From the NCBI RefSeq assembly GCF_965228805.1, contig NZ_CBDDIE010000003.1, positions 2,232,001 through 2,296,000 on the forward strand: a stretch of DNA of 64,000 nucleotides, given 5' to 3'. Source of the stretch: JASBTN01 sp965228805 (GTDB taxonomy: Bacteria; Pseudomonadota; Alphaproteobacteria; Rhodobacterales; Rhodobacteraceae). Shown piece by piece: positions 9,101-18,121 of this stretch. Position 1 is the stretch's first letter; every line of letters begins with the position of its first letter. Position numbers and translations under genes: made by a program. A model generated the notes under the pieces. It searched no databases. It saw only the letters and a program-made list of their open reading frames with translations, and had not been told where the DNA came from.

Positions 9101-10079
9101 GCAATCCCCCCTTCTGACCGTTCGCGATCTGAAGGTCTGGTTCGACGTGAAACGCGCCGGCGCCATGCCCTGGACGCCGGTCGACAAGCTCAAGGCCGTG
9201 GATGGCGTGAGCTTCGACCTGAAGCCGGGCGAGACCCTGGGCATCGTCGGTGAAAGCGGCTGTGGCAAGTCCACGCTGGCGCGCGCCGTCATGCGCATGG
9301 TCCCGACCGAGGCGGGCAGGGCGCTGTGGCTGGGGCAGGACCTGCTGGAAATGTCCAAGCGGGAAATGCGCGCGCATCGCAAGGAAATGCAGATGATCTT
9401 CCAGGATCCTCTGGCCTCGCTTGATCCGCGCATGACCATCGGCCAGATCGTTGCCGAACCGCTCAAGACCCATTTCCCGGGGCTTTCGGCATCCGAGGTC
9501 AAGGACCGTGTGCGCGAGGTGCTGGACCGGGTCGGCATCCTGCCCAACATGATCAACCGCTACCCGCACGAGTTCTCGGGCGGGCAGTGTCAGCGTATCG
9601 GCATCGCCCGTGCGCTGATCGTGAAGCCCAAGCTGATCATCTGTGACGAACCCGTCTCGGCGCTCGACGTGTCGATCCAGGCGCAGGTCATCAACTTGCT
9701 GATGGAGTTGCAGGAGGAACTGGGGCTCAGCCTGATCTTCATCGCCCATGACCTGAGCGTGGTGAAACATATCTCGGACCGGGTCATGGTGCTGTACCTG
9801 GGCAATGTGGCCGAGATTTCGGAAAGTGGGCAGCTCTACAAATCCCCCGGACATCCGTACACCGAGGCGCTGATCTCGGCGGTGCCGATCCCGGACCCGC
9901 AGGCGGAACGCGAGAAGGAGGTCATGCTGCTGGACCGCGACCTGCCGTCGCCGCTGAACCCGCCCTCGGGCTGTGTGTTCCGCACGCGATGTCCGATTGC
10001 CGAAGAGCGCTGCGGGCAGTCCAAGCCACCGCTCAAGGATCTGGGCAACGGACAACAGGTCGCCTGCCACCTTCGCTGA
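9093..10079 (+). CDS. oppF: Oligopeptide ABC transporter ATP-binding protein OppF
   Basis: 328 residues; the ATG at 9093 lies inside the 3' end of oppD with AGGAG 8 bp before it. Motifs: Walker A GESGCGKST, signature SGGQCQR, Walker B LIICDEPVSALD, switch IAHDLSVV, and a C-terminal cysteine cluster CVFRTRCPIAEERC. It forms the heterodimeric ATPase with OppD. A strong intrinsic terminator follows immediately, ending the oppABCDF operon. Confidence 0.95.
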   Translation: MTEQSPLLTVRDLKVWFDVKRAGAMPWTPVDKLKAVDGVSFDLKPGETLGIVGESGCGKSTLARAVMRMVPTEAGRALWLGQDLLEMSKREMRAHRKEMQMIFQDPLASLDPRMTIGQIVAEPLKTHFPGLSASEVKDRVREVLDRVGILPNMINRYPHEFSGGQCQRIGIARALIVKPKLIICDEPVSALDVSIQAQVINLLMELQEELGLSLIFIAHDLSVVKHISDRVMVLYLGNVAEISESGQLYKSPGHPYTEALISAVPIPDPQAEREKEVMLLDRDLPSPLNPPSGCVFRTRCPIAEERCGQSKPPLKDLGNGQQVACHLR

Positions 10080-10084
10080 CATCG

Positions 10085-10113
10085 AAGCCGCCCCTCGGGG
10101 CGGCTTTTCTTTT
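10085..10113 (+). terminator. Intrinsic terminator of the opp operon
   Basis: Perfect 10-bp arms AAGCCGCCCC / GGGGCGGCTT separated by TC, followed by TTCTTTT, starting 5 bp after the oppF stop. Confidence 0.9.
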
Positions 10114-10450
10114 GCGCGCGCCCGAAAGGTGTCGAATCAAAACATGTGCATTTTCTAGGTGAATTCATGAATGCTGCGCTTGAAATTCCAAGCGTGCCGC
10201 TTTCGACTTCCCCGAGTCGTGTTTGAGCAGAATGCCATAAAATCCTAAGAAAATCGCAATATGCGATAAGGTGGTGCTCAGAAATAGCGAGCGTTCAGTT
10301 CCTTTTCTGCGCAAAATAATGCCTAAAATCTTGCGCGACATGCTTTCGCTGTGTAGGGGACGAGCATGCTGTCACTCCGGGCGGGTCGCCTTCGCCCCGG
10401 CAGCGCAAGGAACCGGGCGCCTTTTGTGCGCCCATTGAGGAGGAGACATC
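10114..10450. promoter_or_regulatory. AT-rich regulatory region upstream of the TRAP operon
   Basis: About 340 bp without a gene, clearly richer in A+T than its surroundings. It contains perfect inverted repeats CGCTTG-N6-CAAGCG (10177-10194) and ATCGCA-ATA-TGCGAT (10253-10267), plus GCGCAA/TTGCGC arms at 10309-10314 and 10331-10336. A GGGCGC-N7-GCGCCC hairpin (10415-10433) ends just 3-4 nt before the dctP ribosome-binding site GAGGAGG. The palindromes are operator candidates; no regulator gene is adjacent. Confidence 0.5.
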
Positions 10451-11470
10451 ATGAACTTCACGACCATCACCCGCCGCGCCGTCCTGGGTGCGATGACCGG
10501 TGCGCTGGCCTTCGGCGCCATGGCCACCGCCGCCAGCGCCGAGACCGTGCGCCTGCGCTTCCACACCTTCTACGGCACCGAAATCGACCCGATCGCCGAC
10601 AAGTTCAAGGACTATGTCAAGGAAGCCTCGGGCGGGTCGCTGCGCATCCAGTACTTCCGCGGTGGTGAGCTGGTGGCCTCCGACCAGTTCGCCGATGCGG
10701 TTGCCAAGGGCACCCTGGACATTGTGCACGGCCACGGTGGTTACTGGTCCGGCCAGGTCGATATCGGCAACATCGAAGCCGGTTTGCCGGGCGCCTGGAC
10801 CTCGGTCGAGGAAGCCAAGGCCCTGTTCGGTTCGGACGAGATGCAGTCGATCCTGACCGAAGCCTATGCCGAAGCCGACACCGTCTTCCTCGGCAAGGGT
10901 TACGGCCACAACTACGACCTGCTGACCAAGGAACCGGTGACCTCGCTGGCCGATCTGCAGACCCGCAAGATCCGCGCCACCTCGAACGTCGCCAAGGTGC
11001 TGGACCACTTCGGTATCCCGACCGTCTATCTGCCCGCGCAGGAGCTGTATATCGGCATGTCGACCGGCGTGATCGACGGTGCCATCTACGGCGGCCCGGT
11101 GGAATACGAGCAGCTGAAACTGCACGAGACCGCCACCCACTACACCTTCATGAACATGCTGATGCCCGGCTGGACCGAAACCTTCCTCGCCAACCCGGCC
11201 AAGTGGGAAGCCCTGTCCGACGAGCACAAGCAGATCCTGTCGGACGGTATCGCCATGTTCGCCGATGACATCCACAACTGGTTGGCCGAAGGCAACGAGG
11301 GCGTGGCCGAAGGCACTTTCGAATACGCCACCCTGCCGGAAGCGGACTCGGCTGAGATCACCGTTGCCGCCCAGGGCGTCTGGCAGGAAGAGGCCGCCCG
11401 TTCGGCGCGCAACCAGGCCATGATCGACGTGCTGATCGCCAACGCGAAGGCGCAGGGTCGCCTGCAATAA
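10451..11470 (+). CDS. dctP: TRAP transporter substrate-binding protein DctP family
   Basis: 339 residues. The N-terminus carries a signal peptide with a twin-arginine-like TRRAVLGAMTG and cleavage after ASA (about residue 33). The mature part is a DctP-type periplasmic binding protein (family signature around FRGGELVASDQFADAVAKGTLDI and the ligand-contact region KIRATSNVAKVLDHFG). It delivers an organic acid or related solute to the DctQM permease. The ATG at 10451 is preceded by GAGGAGG. Substrate unknown. Confidence 0.93.
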   Translation: MNFTTITRRAVLGAMTGALAFGAMATAASAETVRLRFHTFYGTEIDPIADKFKDYVKEASGGSLRIQYFRGGELVASDQFADAVAKGTLDIVHGHGGYWSGQVDIGNIEAGLPGAWTSVEEAKALFGSDEMQSILTEAYAEADTVFLGKGYGHNYDLLTKEPVTSLADLQTRKIRATSNVAKVLDHFGIPTVYLPAQELYIGMSTGVIDGAIYGGPVEYEQLKLHETATHYTFMNMLMPGWTETFLANPAKWEALSDEHKQILSDGIAMFADDIHNWLAEGNEGVAEGTFEYATLPEADSAEITVAAQGVWQEEAARSARNQAMIDVLIANAKAQGRLQ

Positions 11471-12060
11471 TGAAGCTGGTGACAAGATATCTTGTCCTCC
11501 AGGATGGCCTGTCCGACTTTGTCGGGCGGGCCATTTCGTGGTTGACGCTGGCGATGATCGGCGTGCTCATGCTGGAAATCGTGGCGCGCTATTTTCTCAA
11601 CGCGCCGACGATCTGGGCTCATGAGACCTCGACCATGCTCTACGGTGCCTTCTGCATGCTGGCGGGCGGCTACACGCTGCGCCATCGTGGCCATGTGCGG
11701 TCCGAGGTCATCTATGGCCTGATGCATCCGCGCGTGAAGGCCGCCTGTGACGTCCTGGTCTACACGCTGGGCCTCGTCGTGCTGGGCGTGTTCCTGAAAC
11801 TGGCCGTGGAGTTCGCCGCCCATTCCTGGGAGGTGCGCGAATATTCCAACAAGTCGATCTGGCAACCGGTGGTCTATCCGATCAAGACGGTGATCCCGAT
11901 CGCGGTCGCGCTGGTGATCCTGCAGAACATCGCCGAATGGCTGCGGTCGCTTCTGACCATGCTGGGGATCGAGTTCGTCGATCCACGCCAGTCTTCGGTC
12001 GAGAGCGACATCGACCCCGAGCTCCTGGACAAGGCGCAAGGCGAGACGCCGAAAGGCTGA
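11470..12060 (+). CDS. dctQ: TRAP transporter small permease DctQ
   Basis: 196 residues; its ATG overlaps the last base of the dctP stop (TAATG), suggesting coupling. Four membrane helices and the EIVARYFLNAPTIWAHETS motif in the first loop are typical of DctQ. It bridges the binding protein and the large permease in the inner membrane. Confidence 0.93.
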   Translation: MKLVTRYLVLQDGLSDFVGRAISWLTLAMIGVLMLEIVARYFLNAPTIWAHETSTMLYGAFCMLAGGYTLRHRGHVRSEVIYGLMHPRVKAACDVLVYTLGLVVLGVFLKLAVEFAAHSWEVREYSNKSIWQPVVYPIKTVIPIAVALVILQNIAEWLRSLLTMLGIEFVDPRQSSVESDIDPELLDKAQGETPKG

Positions 12061-12106
12061 CAACAACGGACGGGCGACGCGGGCGTCGTCCGGGGGAGGG
12101 AAACTC

Positions 12107-13426
12107 ATGGCCGAACTCGATCCGCTGACGATCACGGCAATCATGTTCCTGTCGATGCTGGCCCTGATGGCGTTGGGTGCGCCGCTGGCCTGGGCATTGA
12201 CGATTTCGGGCGTCGGCAGCGCCTATGTGCTCTGGGGGCCGGGCGGCCTGGACCTGCTGGTCAGCTCGACCTATTCGGCGATGGACAACTTCCTGCTGGT
12301 TGCCCTGCCGCTCTTCATCTTCATGGGGCTGGTGCTGCAAAGGTCGGGCATAACCGATGACCTGTTCGAGATGATCCACAAGCTGATGGGCGGCGTGCCC
12401 GGAGGTCTGGGGATCGGCACGGTCATCATCTGTGCGCTGATTGCCGCCATGGCGGGCGTGTCGGGCGCGGCCACGGTGTCCCTGGGCATCATCGCGCTGC
12501 CCGCCATGCTGAACCGGGGCTATGACAAGAAACTGGTGACCGGCACGATCATGGCCGGGGGTGCGCTGGGCTTCCTGATCCCGCCGTCCGTGCTGATGAT
12601 CATCTATGCCTTCCTCAGCCGCGACTCTGTCGGTAAGCTCTTTGCTGCCGGTCTGATGCCGGGGCTGATGCTGGCGGGGATCTACATGCTTTATGTGCTG
12701 ACCCGCTGCCGCATCAACCCGGAGCTCGGCCCGCCCGCGCCGCCGGAGGAACGCTTCTCGGGCATCGAGAAGTTGAAATCCCTGCGCCACCTGATCGCGC
12801 CGGGCCTGCTGATCACCACCGTGCTGGGCTGCATCATCGGCGGCGTGACCTCACCGTCGGAGGCCTCGGCCATCGGTGCCTTCGGCGCCCTGGTGATCGC
12901 CGCGCTGCATGGGCGGGTGAATTGGGACATGATGCGTTACGTCATGCTGACCACGACCAAGCTCATGGGCATGCTGATGTGGATCACCATCGCCGCCGTG
13001 TTCTTTTCGAAGATCTACGTCGGCCTTGGCGCGGGCATGATCGTTGGCGAGGTGATCGAGGATTTCGACCTGCCGCCGATGATGGTCATCGTGGCGATGC
13101 TGGCGACCTATTTCATCCTGGGCATGTTCCTGGATGATTTCGCCATCGTCTTCATCACCGTACCGCTCTTCGTGCCGATCGTGCGCGAGATGGGCTTCGA
13201 TACGACCTGGTTTGCCGTGCTGTTCATCCTGTCGATGCAGTCGGCCTATCTGACGCCGCCCTTCGGCTACAACCTGTTCTACATGCGCTCGGTCGCGCCG
13301 CCAGAGATCACCATCGGCGACATCTACAAGGCAGCCTTGCCCTTCGTGGCGTTGCAGATCATCGGGCTGGGGCTGGTCGTGGCCTTCCCGCAGATCGCGC
13401 TCTGGCTGCCGAGCCTCTTGTTCTGA
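12107..13426 (+). CDS. dctM: TRAP transporter large permease DctM
   Basis: 439 residues with about 12-13 hydrophobic segments. Family motifs include FLLVALPLFIFMGLVL, GVSGAATVSLGIIALPAML and LGFLIPPSVLMIIYAFLSR. It is the sodium-coupled transport subunit. It lies 46 bp after dctQ with a GGGGGAGGG ribosome-binding site and is followed by two hairpins that terminate the operon. Confidence 0.95.
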   Translation: MAELDPLTITAIMFLSMLALMALGAPLAWALTISGVGSAYVLWGPGGLDLLVSSTYSAMDNFLLVALPLFIFMGLVLQRSGITDDLFEMIHKLMGGVPGGLGIGTVIICALIAAMAGVSGAATVSLGIIALPAMLNRGYDKKLVTGTIMAGGALGFLIPPSVLMIIYAFLSRDSVGKLFAAGLMPGLMLAGIYMLYVLTRCRINPELGPPAPPEERFSGIEKLKSLRHLIAPGLLITTVLGCIIGGVTSPSEASAIGAFGALVIAALHGRVNWDMMRYVMLTTTKLMGMLMWITIAAVFFSKIYVGLGAGMIVGEVIEDFDLPPMMVIVAMLATYFILGMFLDDFAIVFITVPLFVPIVREMGFDTTWFAVLFILSMQSAYLTPPFGYNLFYMRSVAPPEITIGDIYKAALPFVALQIIGLGLVVAFPQIALWLPSLLF

Positions 13427-13434
13427 AACGAAAA

Positions 13435-13516
13435 ACGGCGCCTGCGTAGGGCGCCGTATCTTCCGGGTTTTCTCCCCGACTTAGGGCCGCCTTTCCCCAA
13501 GGCGGCCCTCTTTTTT
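13435..13516 (+). terminator. Tandem hairpins ending the TRAP operon
   Basis: The first hairpin (ACGGCGCC ... GGCGCCGT, 13435-13457) has no T-run. The second (AGGGCCGCC-N9-GGCGGCCCT, 13483-13509) is followed by CTTTTTT and is a strong intrinsic terminator. Confidence 0.9.
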
Positions 13517-13528
13517 ACGGTGCAACCC

Positions 13529-13727
13529 TCGCACCGCGAAGCGGGGCGGCGCCCGTTCGTCGGGGCTTTCGCCGCCCCACTGGGGCGACGGTCCCCTCCT
13601 CATCCCCACGGGAGGGCGCAATGCGACGTTTCAACCAGAACTTCCGGTGCGCTTTGGGCGCTCTTTTTGCCTCACATCTTCGTTGCGCACGCGCCCACCC
13701 AGGGTCGGTCGCCGCCCCGCTTCGGTC
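13529..13727. repeat. Dispersed GC-rich inverted-arm repeat, copy A
   Basis: The left arm (13538-13555, GAAGCGGGGCGGCGCCCG) matches the reverse complement of the right arm (13706-13723) at 17 of 18 positions. The interior has CCCCACGGGAGGGCGC and TGCGACGTTTCAACC, which recur in the same order and orientation in the copy at 58405-58560. No open reading frame is convincing; this fills the 300-bp gap between dctM and the convergent CoA-transferase gene. Confidence 0.75.
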
Positions 13728-13728
13728 C

Positions 13729-14835
13729 TTAGCCCTTCGGCAGCACCGGCGCAGTCGTGTCCAGCTTCAGCTCGGCCTCCGAGAACCGCCACGGCCCACG
13801 CACGCCCTTCACGCCCTCCGGCGCGATCTCCATCCCGCGATGCTGGAGTTGCGGGTCGTCGAACGCCTGCCCGATGGAGTTGATCGGCCCCGCCGGTACC
13901 GTCGCCTTCTCGCAGGCCTCAAGGATGCCCGCTGCGGTCCAACCGGCTAGCGATTTCTCGATCTCGGCGGTCAGCGCCACCCGGTTCTGTACGCGCAGCT
14001 GATTGGTCGCATAATCCGGATTGCCCGCCAGGTCCAGCCGGTCGATTACACCGCAATAGCGCAGGAACTGCCCGTCATTGCCCACCGCCAGGATGAAATG
14101 CCCGTCCTTCACCGGCAGCACCTGATAGGGCGCGATATTCGGGTGGGCGTTGCCGCGGCGCATCGGGCTGTCGCCGGTCGCCAGGTAGTTCATCGCCTGG
14201 TTCGCCAGCATCGCCGTAGCACAGTCGAGCAGGCTCATATCCACATGTTGCCCCTTGCCGGTGCGGTGACGCTGTTCGACCGCCGCCAGCACACCGATTG
14301 TGCCATAAAGCCCGGTGACCACATCAGTCACCGCCACGCCGACCTTCTGCGGCTGGCGGTCAGGTTCCCCGGTGATCGACATCAGCCCCGACATGCCCTG
14401 CAACAGGAAGTCATATCCCGCGCGCTGCGCATAGGGTCCGTCCTGCCCAAACCCGGTGATCGAGCAATAGATCAGCCGCGGGTTCAGGTCCTTCACGCTG
14501 TCATAATCCAGCCCGTATTTCGCGAGGCCCCCCACCTTGAAGTTCTCGATCAGGATGTCGGCATCCTTGATCAGATCGCGCACCAGCTCCTGCCCCTCCG
14601 GCGTACGGAAGTCCGCCACGACCGAACGTTTGCCCCGGTTTGCCGCATAGAAATAGGCTGCCGTCTTGTCGCCATCGCGTTCGATGAAGGGCGGGCCCCA
14701 GCTGCGGGTATCATCCCCGGCCGCGCTTTCGACCTTGGTGACTTCGGCGCCCAGATCCGCCAGTGCCTGACCAATCCATGGCCCGGCCAGGATCCGGGCA
14801 AGTTCAACGACCTTCAGGCCTTCAAGAGGGTGCAT
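13729..14835 (-). CDS. CaiB/BaiF family III CoA-transferase, probably glutarate CoA-transferase
   Basis: 368 residues, slightly shorter than the usual 390-410. It opens with HPLEGLKVVELARILAGPWI and has the family catalytic aspartate region DTRSWGPPF, the NRGKRSVVADFR CoA-site segment and HVDMSLLDCATAMLANQAM. Class III transferases move CoA between acids. Within a block holding glutaryl-CoA dehydrogenase, an aminovalerate-type aminotransferase and a semialdehyde dehydrogenase, activation of glutarate to glutaryl-CoA (GcdG-like) is the likely role. It shares a strand and a 9-bp gap with the XRE-cupin regulator gene upstream. Confidence 0.85.
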   Translation of the reverse strand: MHPLEGLKVVELARILAGPWIGQALADLGAEVTKVESAAGDDTRSWGPPFIERDGDKTAAYFYAANRGKRSVVADFRTPEGQELVRDLIKDADILIENFKVGGLAKYGLDYDSVKDLNPRLIYCSITGFGQDGPYAQRAGYDFLLQGMSGLMSITGEPDRQPQKVGVAVTDVVTGLYGTIGVLAAVEQRHRTGKGQHVDMSLLDCATAMLANQAMNYLATGDSPMRRGNAHPNIAPYQVLPVKDGHFILAVGNDGQFLRYCGVIDRLDLAGNPDYATNQLRVQNRVALTAEIEKSLAGWTAAGILEACEKATVPAGPINSIGQAFDDPQLQHRGMEIAPEGVKGVRGPWRFSEAELKLDTTAPVLPKG

Positions 14836-14844
14836 GTGCGTCCT

Positions 14845-15417
14845 TTACAGATAGGGGGGCGTGCAGGCCGAGATGACCTCGCAGGCCCGATCCGAGATAT
14901 TGCGGAAACGATGTGGATTACGGCTGTCGAACAGATAGGCATCGCCCGCCTTCAGCACCCGAACCTCGTCGCCCACGGTGACCTCCAACTCGCCCGCGAT
15001 GACGATCCCGCCCTCGTTGGCTTCGTGTTCGATCATGCTTTCGCCGGTGTCCGCACCGGGCTCGTAACGTTCATGTAGCAGCTGCAACCCGTGCGCCTTC
15101 GCATCACCCACCTGTTTCAGGCGGATCATGCCGTCCCCGTCCGCGTAAAGCTGCGAGGTCAGGTCGCGCAATTCGTTCGGGGTAAAGAAGGGTTGCTGCA
15201 TCGGCGCCTCGTCTGGCTCGAAGAACTCGGACATGGTGATTCCAAATCCGCCCAGAATTTTGCGCAAGCTTGCAACCGACGGGGAGGACCGGTTCGTTTC
15301 GATCATCGAGATCTGTCCGTGTGGCACGCCAGCCGCCTCCGCAAGCTGTCTTTGCGAGAGATTGAACTGTGTGCGAAGCTCCTTGAGTCGTGAGCCCACA
15401 TCAAAATCATTGGTCAC
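14845..15417 (-). CDS. XRE-family regulator with C-terminal cupin domain (PuuR-like)
   Basis: 190 residues: an N-terminal helix-turn-helix (about residues 9-64, LKELRTQFNLSQRQLAEAAG) and a C-terminal cupin (about 110-185, with HEANEGGIVIAGELEVTVGDE and DAYLFDSRNPHRF). This architecture is common in regulators of amine and amino-acid catabolism. It is transcribed divergently from the aminotransferase gene; the gap holds a perfect palindrome that is its best candidate operator. The cupin presumably senses a pathway metabolite. Confidence 0.92.
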   Translation of the reverse strand: MTNDFDVGSRLKELRTQFNLSQRQLAEAAGVPHGQISMIETNRSSPSVASLRKILGGFGITMSEFFEPDEAPMQQPFFTPNELRDLTSQLYADGDGMIRLKQVGDAKAHGLQLLHERYEPGADTGESMIEHEANEGGIVIAGELEVTVGDEVRVLKAGDAYLFDSRNPHRFRNISDRACEVISACTPPYL

Positions 15418-15494
15418 CTTTGGCCCTCCTTTGGGTCTGGCCGAGCTGTGCCAAGCGGCGAATCGCAGGATACTGCTCGTTTTTTACTAGCAAT

Positions 15495-15512
15495 GCTCAA
15501 ATTTTTGAGCAA
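15495..15512. promoter_or_regulatory. Candidate operator of the XRE-cupin regulator
   Basis: Perfect inverted repeat TGCTCAA-ATTT-TTGAGCA in an AT-rich part of the divergent gap. A further TGCTC half-site lies at 15473-15477. The right arm overlaps a possible -35 (TTGAGC) for the aminotransferase operon. Binding is inferred. Confidence 0.55.
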
Positions 15513-15554
15513 TACACGCTGGGAATCGTATCGACTTTCGTTGAGGAGGACGCT

Positions 15555-16859
15555 GTGAGCAACAGTCAGGATCTGAAAGCCCGCCGCGACGCTGCTGTCG
15601 CCAATGGTGTGGCCACCCGTGGCATCTATGCCGTTCGTGCCGAAAACTCGGAATTGTGGGACGCCGATGGCAAGCGTTTCATCGACTTCGCCGCCGGGAT
15701 CGCGGTGAACAACACCGGCCATCGTCATCCCAAGGTGATGGCCGCCGTTGCCGCCCAGGCAGAACAGTTCACCCACACCTGCTTCCACGTCGCGCCCTAT
15801 GAAAGCTACGTGGCCCTGGCTGAGCGTCTGAACGCCGCGACCCCCGGTGATTTTGCCAAGAAAACCATGATGGTGACCACCGGCGCCGAAGCCGTTGAAA
15901 ACGCCGTCAAGATGGCGCGCGCCTATACCGGCCGCTCCGGTGTCATCGCCTTCTCGGGCGCCTTCCATGGCCGCACCCTGATGGGCATGGCGCTTTGTGG
16001 CAAGGTCACCCCCTACAAGAAAAGCTTCGGCGCCATGCCGCCCGAAGTGCTGCACGCCCCCTTCCCGAATGAGTTCCACGGCGTCACCATGGAGGCGTCG
16101 CTGGCGGTGCTGGACAACATGTTCAAAAGCTCGATCGACCCCGAGCGTGTCGCCGCGATGATCATCGAGCCGGTGCAGGGTGAAGGTGGCTTCAATATCG
16201 CACAGCCCGAATTCCTGCGCGCCCTGCGCAAGATTTGTGACGACCATGGCATCGTTCTGATCGCGGATGAGGTGCAGGCGGGCATCGCCCGGACCGGCAA
16301 GCTCTTCGCCTTCGAACACGCAGGCGTGGCCGCGGACCTCGTGACCATGGCCAAGGGCCTGGCGGGCGGCTTCCCGCTCTCAGCCGTGACCGGCCGGGCC
16401 GAGATCGTCGATGCCGCCCCCGTTGGCGGCATCGGCGGCACCTATGCCGGCAACCCGCTGGCCGTGGCTGCGGCCAACGCCGTGCTGGAGGTGATCGAGG
16501 AAGAGGGCCTCTGTGCCCGCGCGACCGAGATTGGCGAGGTGATCAAGGCCCGCCTGAACGCGATCGCCGACCGCCAGGGCATGGAAGCCATCGGCGACGT
16601 GCGCGGCCTGGGCGCGATGGTGGCCTTCGAGCTGGTCACCGACCGGGTCACCAACAACCCGGACCCGGCGCTGACCCAGGCCATCGTGGCCGAGGCTGAG
16701 GCCCGCGGTCTGATCATCCTGCCCTGCGGCACCCGCGCCAACGCTGTGCGCTTGCTGCCAGCACTCACCACCCCGATGGACCAGGTCGAAGAGGCCCTGG
16801 ACATCATCGAAGCCTCGGTCGAGGCTGCCGTAAACACCACCGCCCAAGCGGCTGAATAA
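15555..16859 (+). CDS. Class III aminotransferase, 4-aminobutyrate/5-aminovalerate type
   Basis: 434 residues from a GTG at 15555, chosen because GAGGAGG (15543-15549) lies 5 bp upstream and the preceding frame is regulatory DNA. Motifs: TTGAEAVENAVKMAR, FHGRTLMGMALCGK, the PLP-aspartate region IADEVQAGIARTG and the PLP lysine in TMAKGLAGGFPLSAV. It transfers the terminal amino group of 4-aminobutyrate or 5-aminovalerate to 2-oxoglutarate (GabT/DavT). The gcdH and CoA-transferase neighbours favour 5-aminovalerate. Confidence 0.9.
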   Translation: MSNSQDLKARRDAAVANGVATRGIYAVRAENSELWDADGKRFIDFAAGIAVNNTGHRHPKVMAAVAAQAEQFTHTCFHVAPYESYVALAERLNAATPGDFAKKTMMVTTGAEAVENAVKMARAYTGRSGVIAFSGAFHGRTLMGMALCGKVTPYKKSFGAMPPEVLHAPFPNEFHGVTMEASLAVLDNMFKSSIDPERVAAMIIEPVQGEGGFNIAQPEFLRALRKICDDHGIVLIADEVQAGIARTGKLFAFEHAGVAADLVTMAKGLAGGFPLSAVTGRAEIVDAAPVGGIGGTYAGNPLAVAAANAVLEVIEEEGLCARATEIGEVIKARLNAIADRQGMEAIGDVRGLGAMVAFELVTDRVTNNPDPALTQAIVAEAEARGLIILPCGTRANAVRLLPALTTPMDQVEEALDIIEASVEAAVNTTAQAAE

Positions 16860-16871
16860 GGAGCTTAGATC

Positions 16872-18086
16872 ATGGCAAAAGACCTTTCCCCCCAGTCGCA
16901 ACCGGCGCTCGCGGGCTTTACCTGGTCCGACCCTTTCCTCCTCGAAGACCAGTTGGCCGAGGACGAGCGCATGGTGCGCGATGCCGCGGCCGCCTATGCC
17001 CAGGACCGGCTGATGACCCGCGTCACCGACGCCTTTGCGACGGAAACCACCGACCCCGAGATCTTTCGCGAGATGGGCGAGATGGGCCTCTTGGGCACCA
17101 CCATTCCCGAGGCCTATGGCGGCATCGGCGCGGGCTATGTGACCTATGGTCTGGTCGCGCGCGAGGTGGAGCGTGTTGATTCAGGTTACCGCTCGATGAT
17201 GTCGGTCCAGTCCAGCCTGGTCATGTACCCGATCTACGCCTATGGCACTGACGAACAACGGAAAAAATACCTGCCCAAGCTGGCATCAGGCGAGTGGATC
17301 GGCTGTTTCGGCCTGACCGAACCGGACGCGGGATCGGATCCCGGAGCCATGAAAACCACCGCCAAGAAGACCGATGGCGGCTACGTTCTGAACGGGTCCA
17401 AGATGTGGATCTCCAACGCGCCGATCGCGGATGTTTTCGTCGTCTGGGCGAAATCCGACGCCCATGAGGGGAAAATTAAGGGTTTCGTGCTTGAAAAGGG
17501 CATGGCCGGGCTGTCGGCCCCGAAAATCGAAGGAAAACTCTCGCTGCGCGCGTCGATCACGGGCGAGATCGTGATGAATAATGTCGAGGTGGGCGAAGAC
17601 GCGCTGCTGCCCGATGTCGAGGGGCTGAAAGGCCCGTTCGGCTGCCTGAACCGCGCGCGTTATGGCATCGCCTGGGGCGCGATGGGCGCCGCCGAAGCCT
17701 GCTGGCACGGCGCGCGGCAATATGGGCTGGATCGCAAGCAGTTCGGCAAGCCGCTGGCGCAGACCCAGCTCTTCCAGCTGAAACTCGCCAACATGCAGAC
17801 CGAGATCACCCTGGGCCTGCAAGCCGCGCTGCGCGTCGGCCGCCTGATGGACGAAGCGAAAGCCGCGCCCGAAATGGTCAGCCTGATCAAGCGCAACAAC
17901 TGCGGCAAGGCGCTGGAAATCGCCCGCCACGCCCGCGACATGCACGGCGGCAACGGGATTTCCCAGGACTTCCACGTGATGCGCCACATGGTGAACCTCG
18001 AGACCGTGAACACCTACGAAGGCACCCACGACGTGCACGCCCTCATCCTCGGACGCGCACAGACCGGACTGCAGGCGTTCGGCTAA
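16872..18086 (+). CDS. gcdH: Glutaryl-CoA dehydrogenase
   Basis: 404 residues, an acyl-CoA dehydrogenase-fold flavoprotein. The C-terminal YEGTHDVHALILGRAQTGLQAF is characteristic of glutaryl-CoA dehydrogenases, and the catalytic glutamate lies in that segment. Other motifs are CFGLTEPDAGSDPGAM and KMWISNAPIADVFVVWAK. It converts glutaryl-CoA to crotonyl-CoA and CO2. It lies 12 bp after the aminotransferase with AAGGAG upstream, so both are likely co-transcribed. A strong terminator-like hairpin follows. Confidence 0.93.
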   Translation: MAKDLSPQSQPALAGFTWSDPFLLEDQLAEDERMVRDAAAAYAQDRLMTRVTDAFATETTDPEIFREMGEMGLLGTTIPEAYGGIGAGYVTYGLVAREVERVDSGYRSMMSVQSSLVMYPIYAYGTDEQRKKYLPKLASGEWIGCFGLTEPDAGSDPGAMKTTAKKTDGGYVLNGSKMWISNAPIADVFVVWAKSDAHEGKIKGFVLEKGMAGLSAPKIEGKLSLRASITGEIVMNNVEVGEDALLPDVEGLKGPFGCLNRARYGIAWGAMGAAEACWHGARQYGLDRKQFGKPLAQTQLFQLKLANMQTEITLGLQAALRVGRLMDEAKAAPEMVSLIKRNNCGKALEIARHARDMHGGNGISQDFHVMRHMVNLETVNTYEGTHDVHALILGRAQTGLQAFG

Positions 18087-18093
18087 CTCACCC

Positions 18094-18121
18094 CGGGCGG
18101 CCTGAAGAGGCCGCCCGTTTT
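18094..18121 (+). terminator. Terminator or attenuator hairpin between gcdH and the aldehyde dehydrogenase gene
   Basis: Perfect 9-bp arms CGGGCGGCC / GGCCGCCCG with loop TGAAGA and then TTTT. It ends about 6 bp before the next ribosome-binding site, leaving no room for a promoter between it and the downstream gene. Confidence 0.85.
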
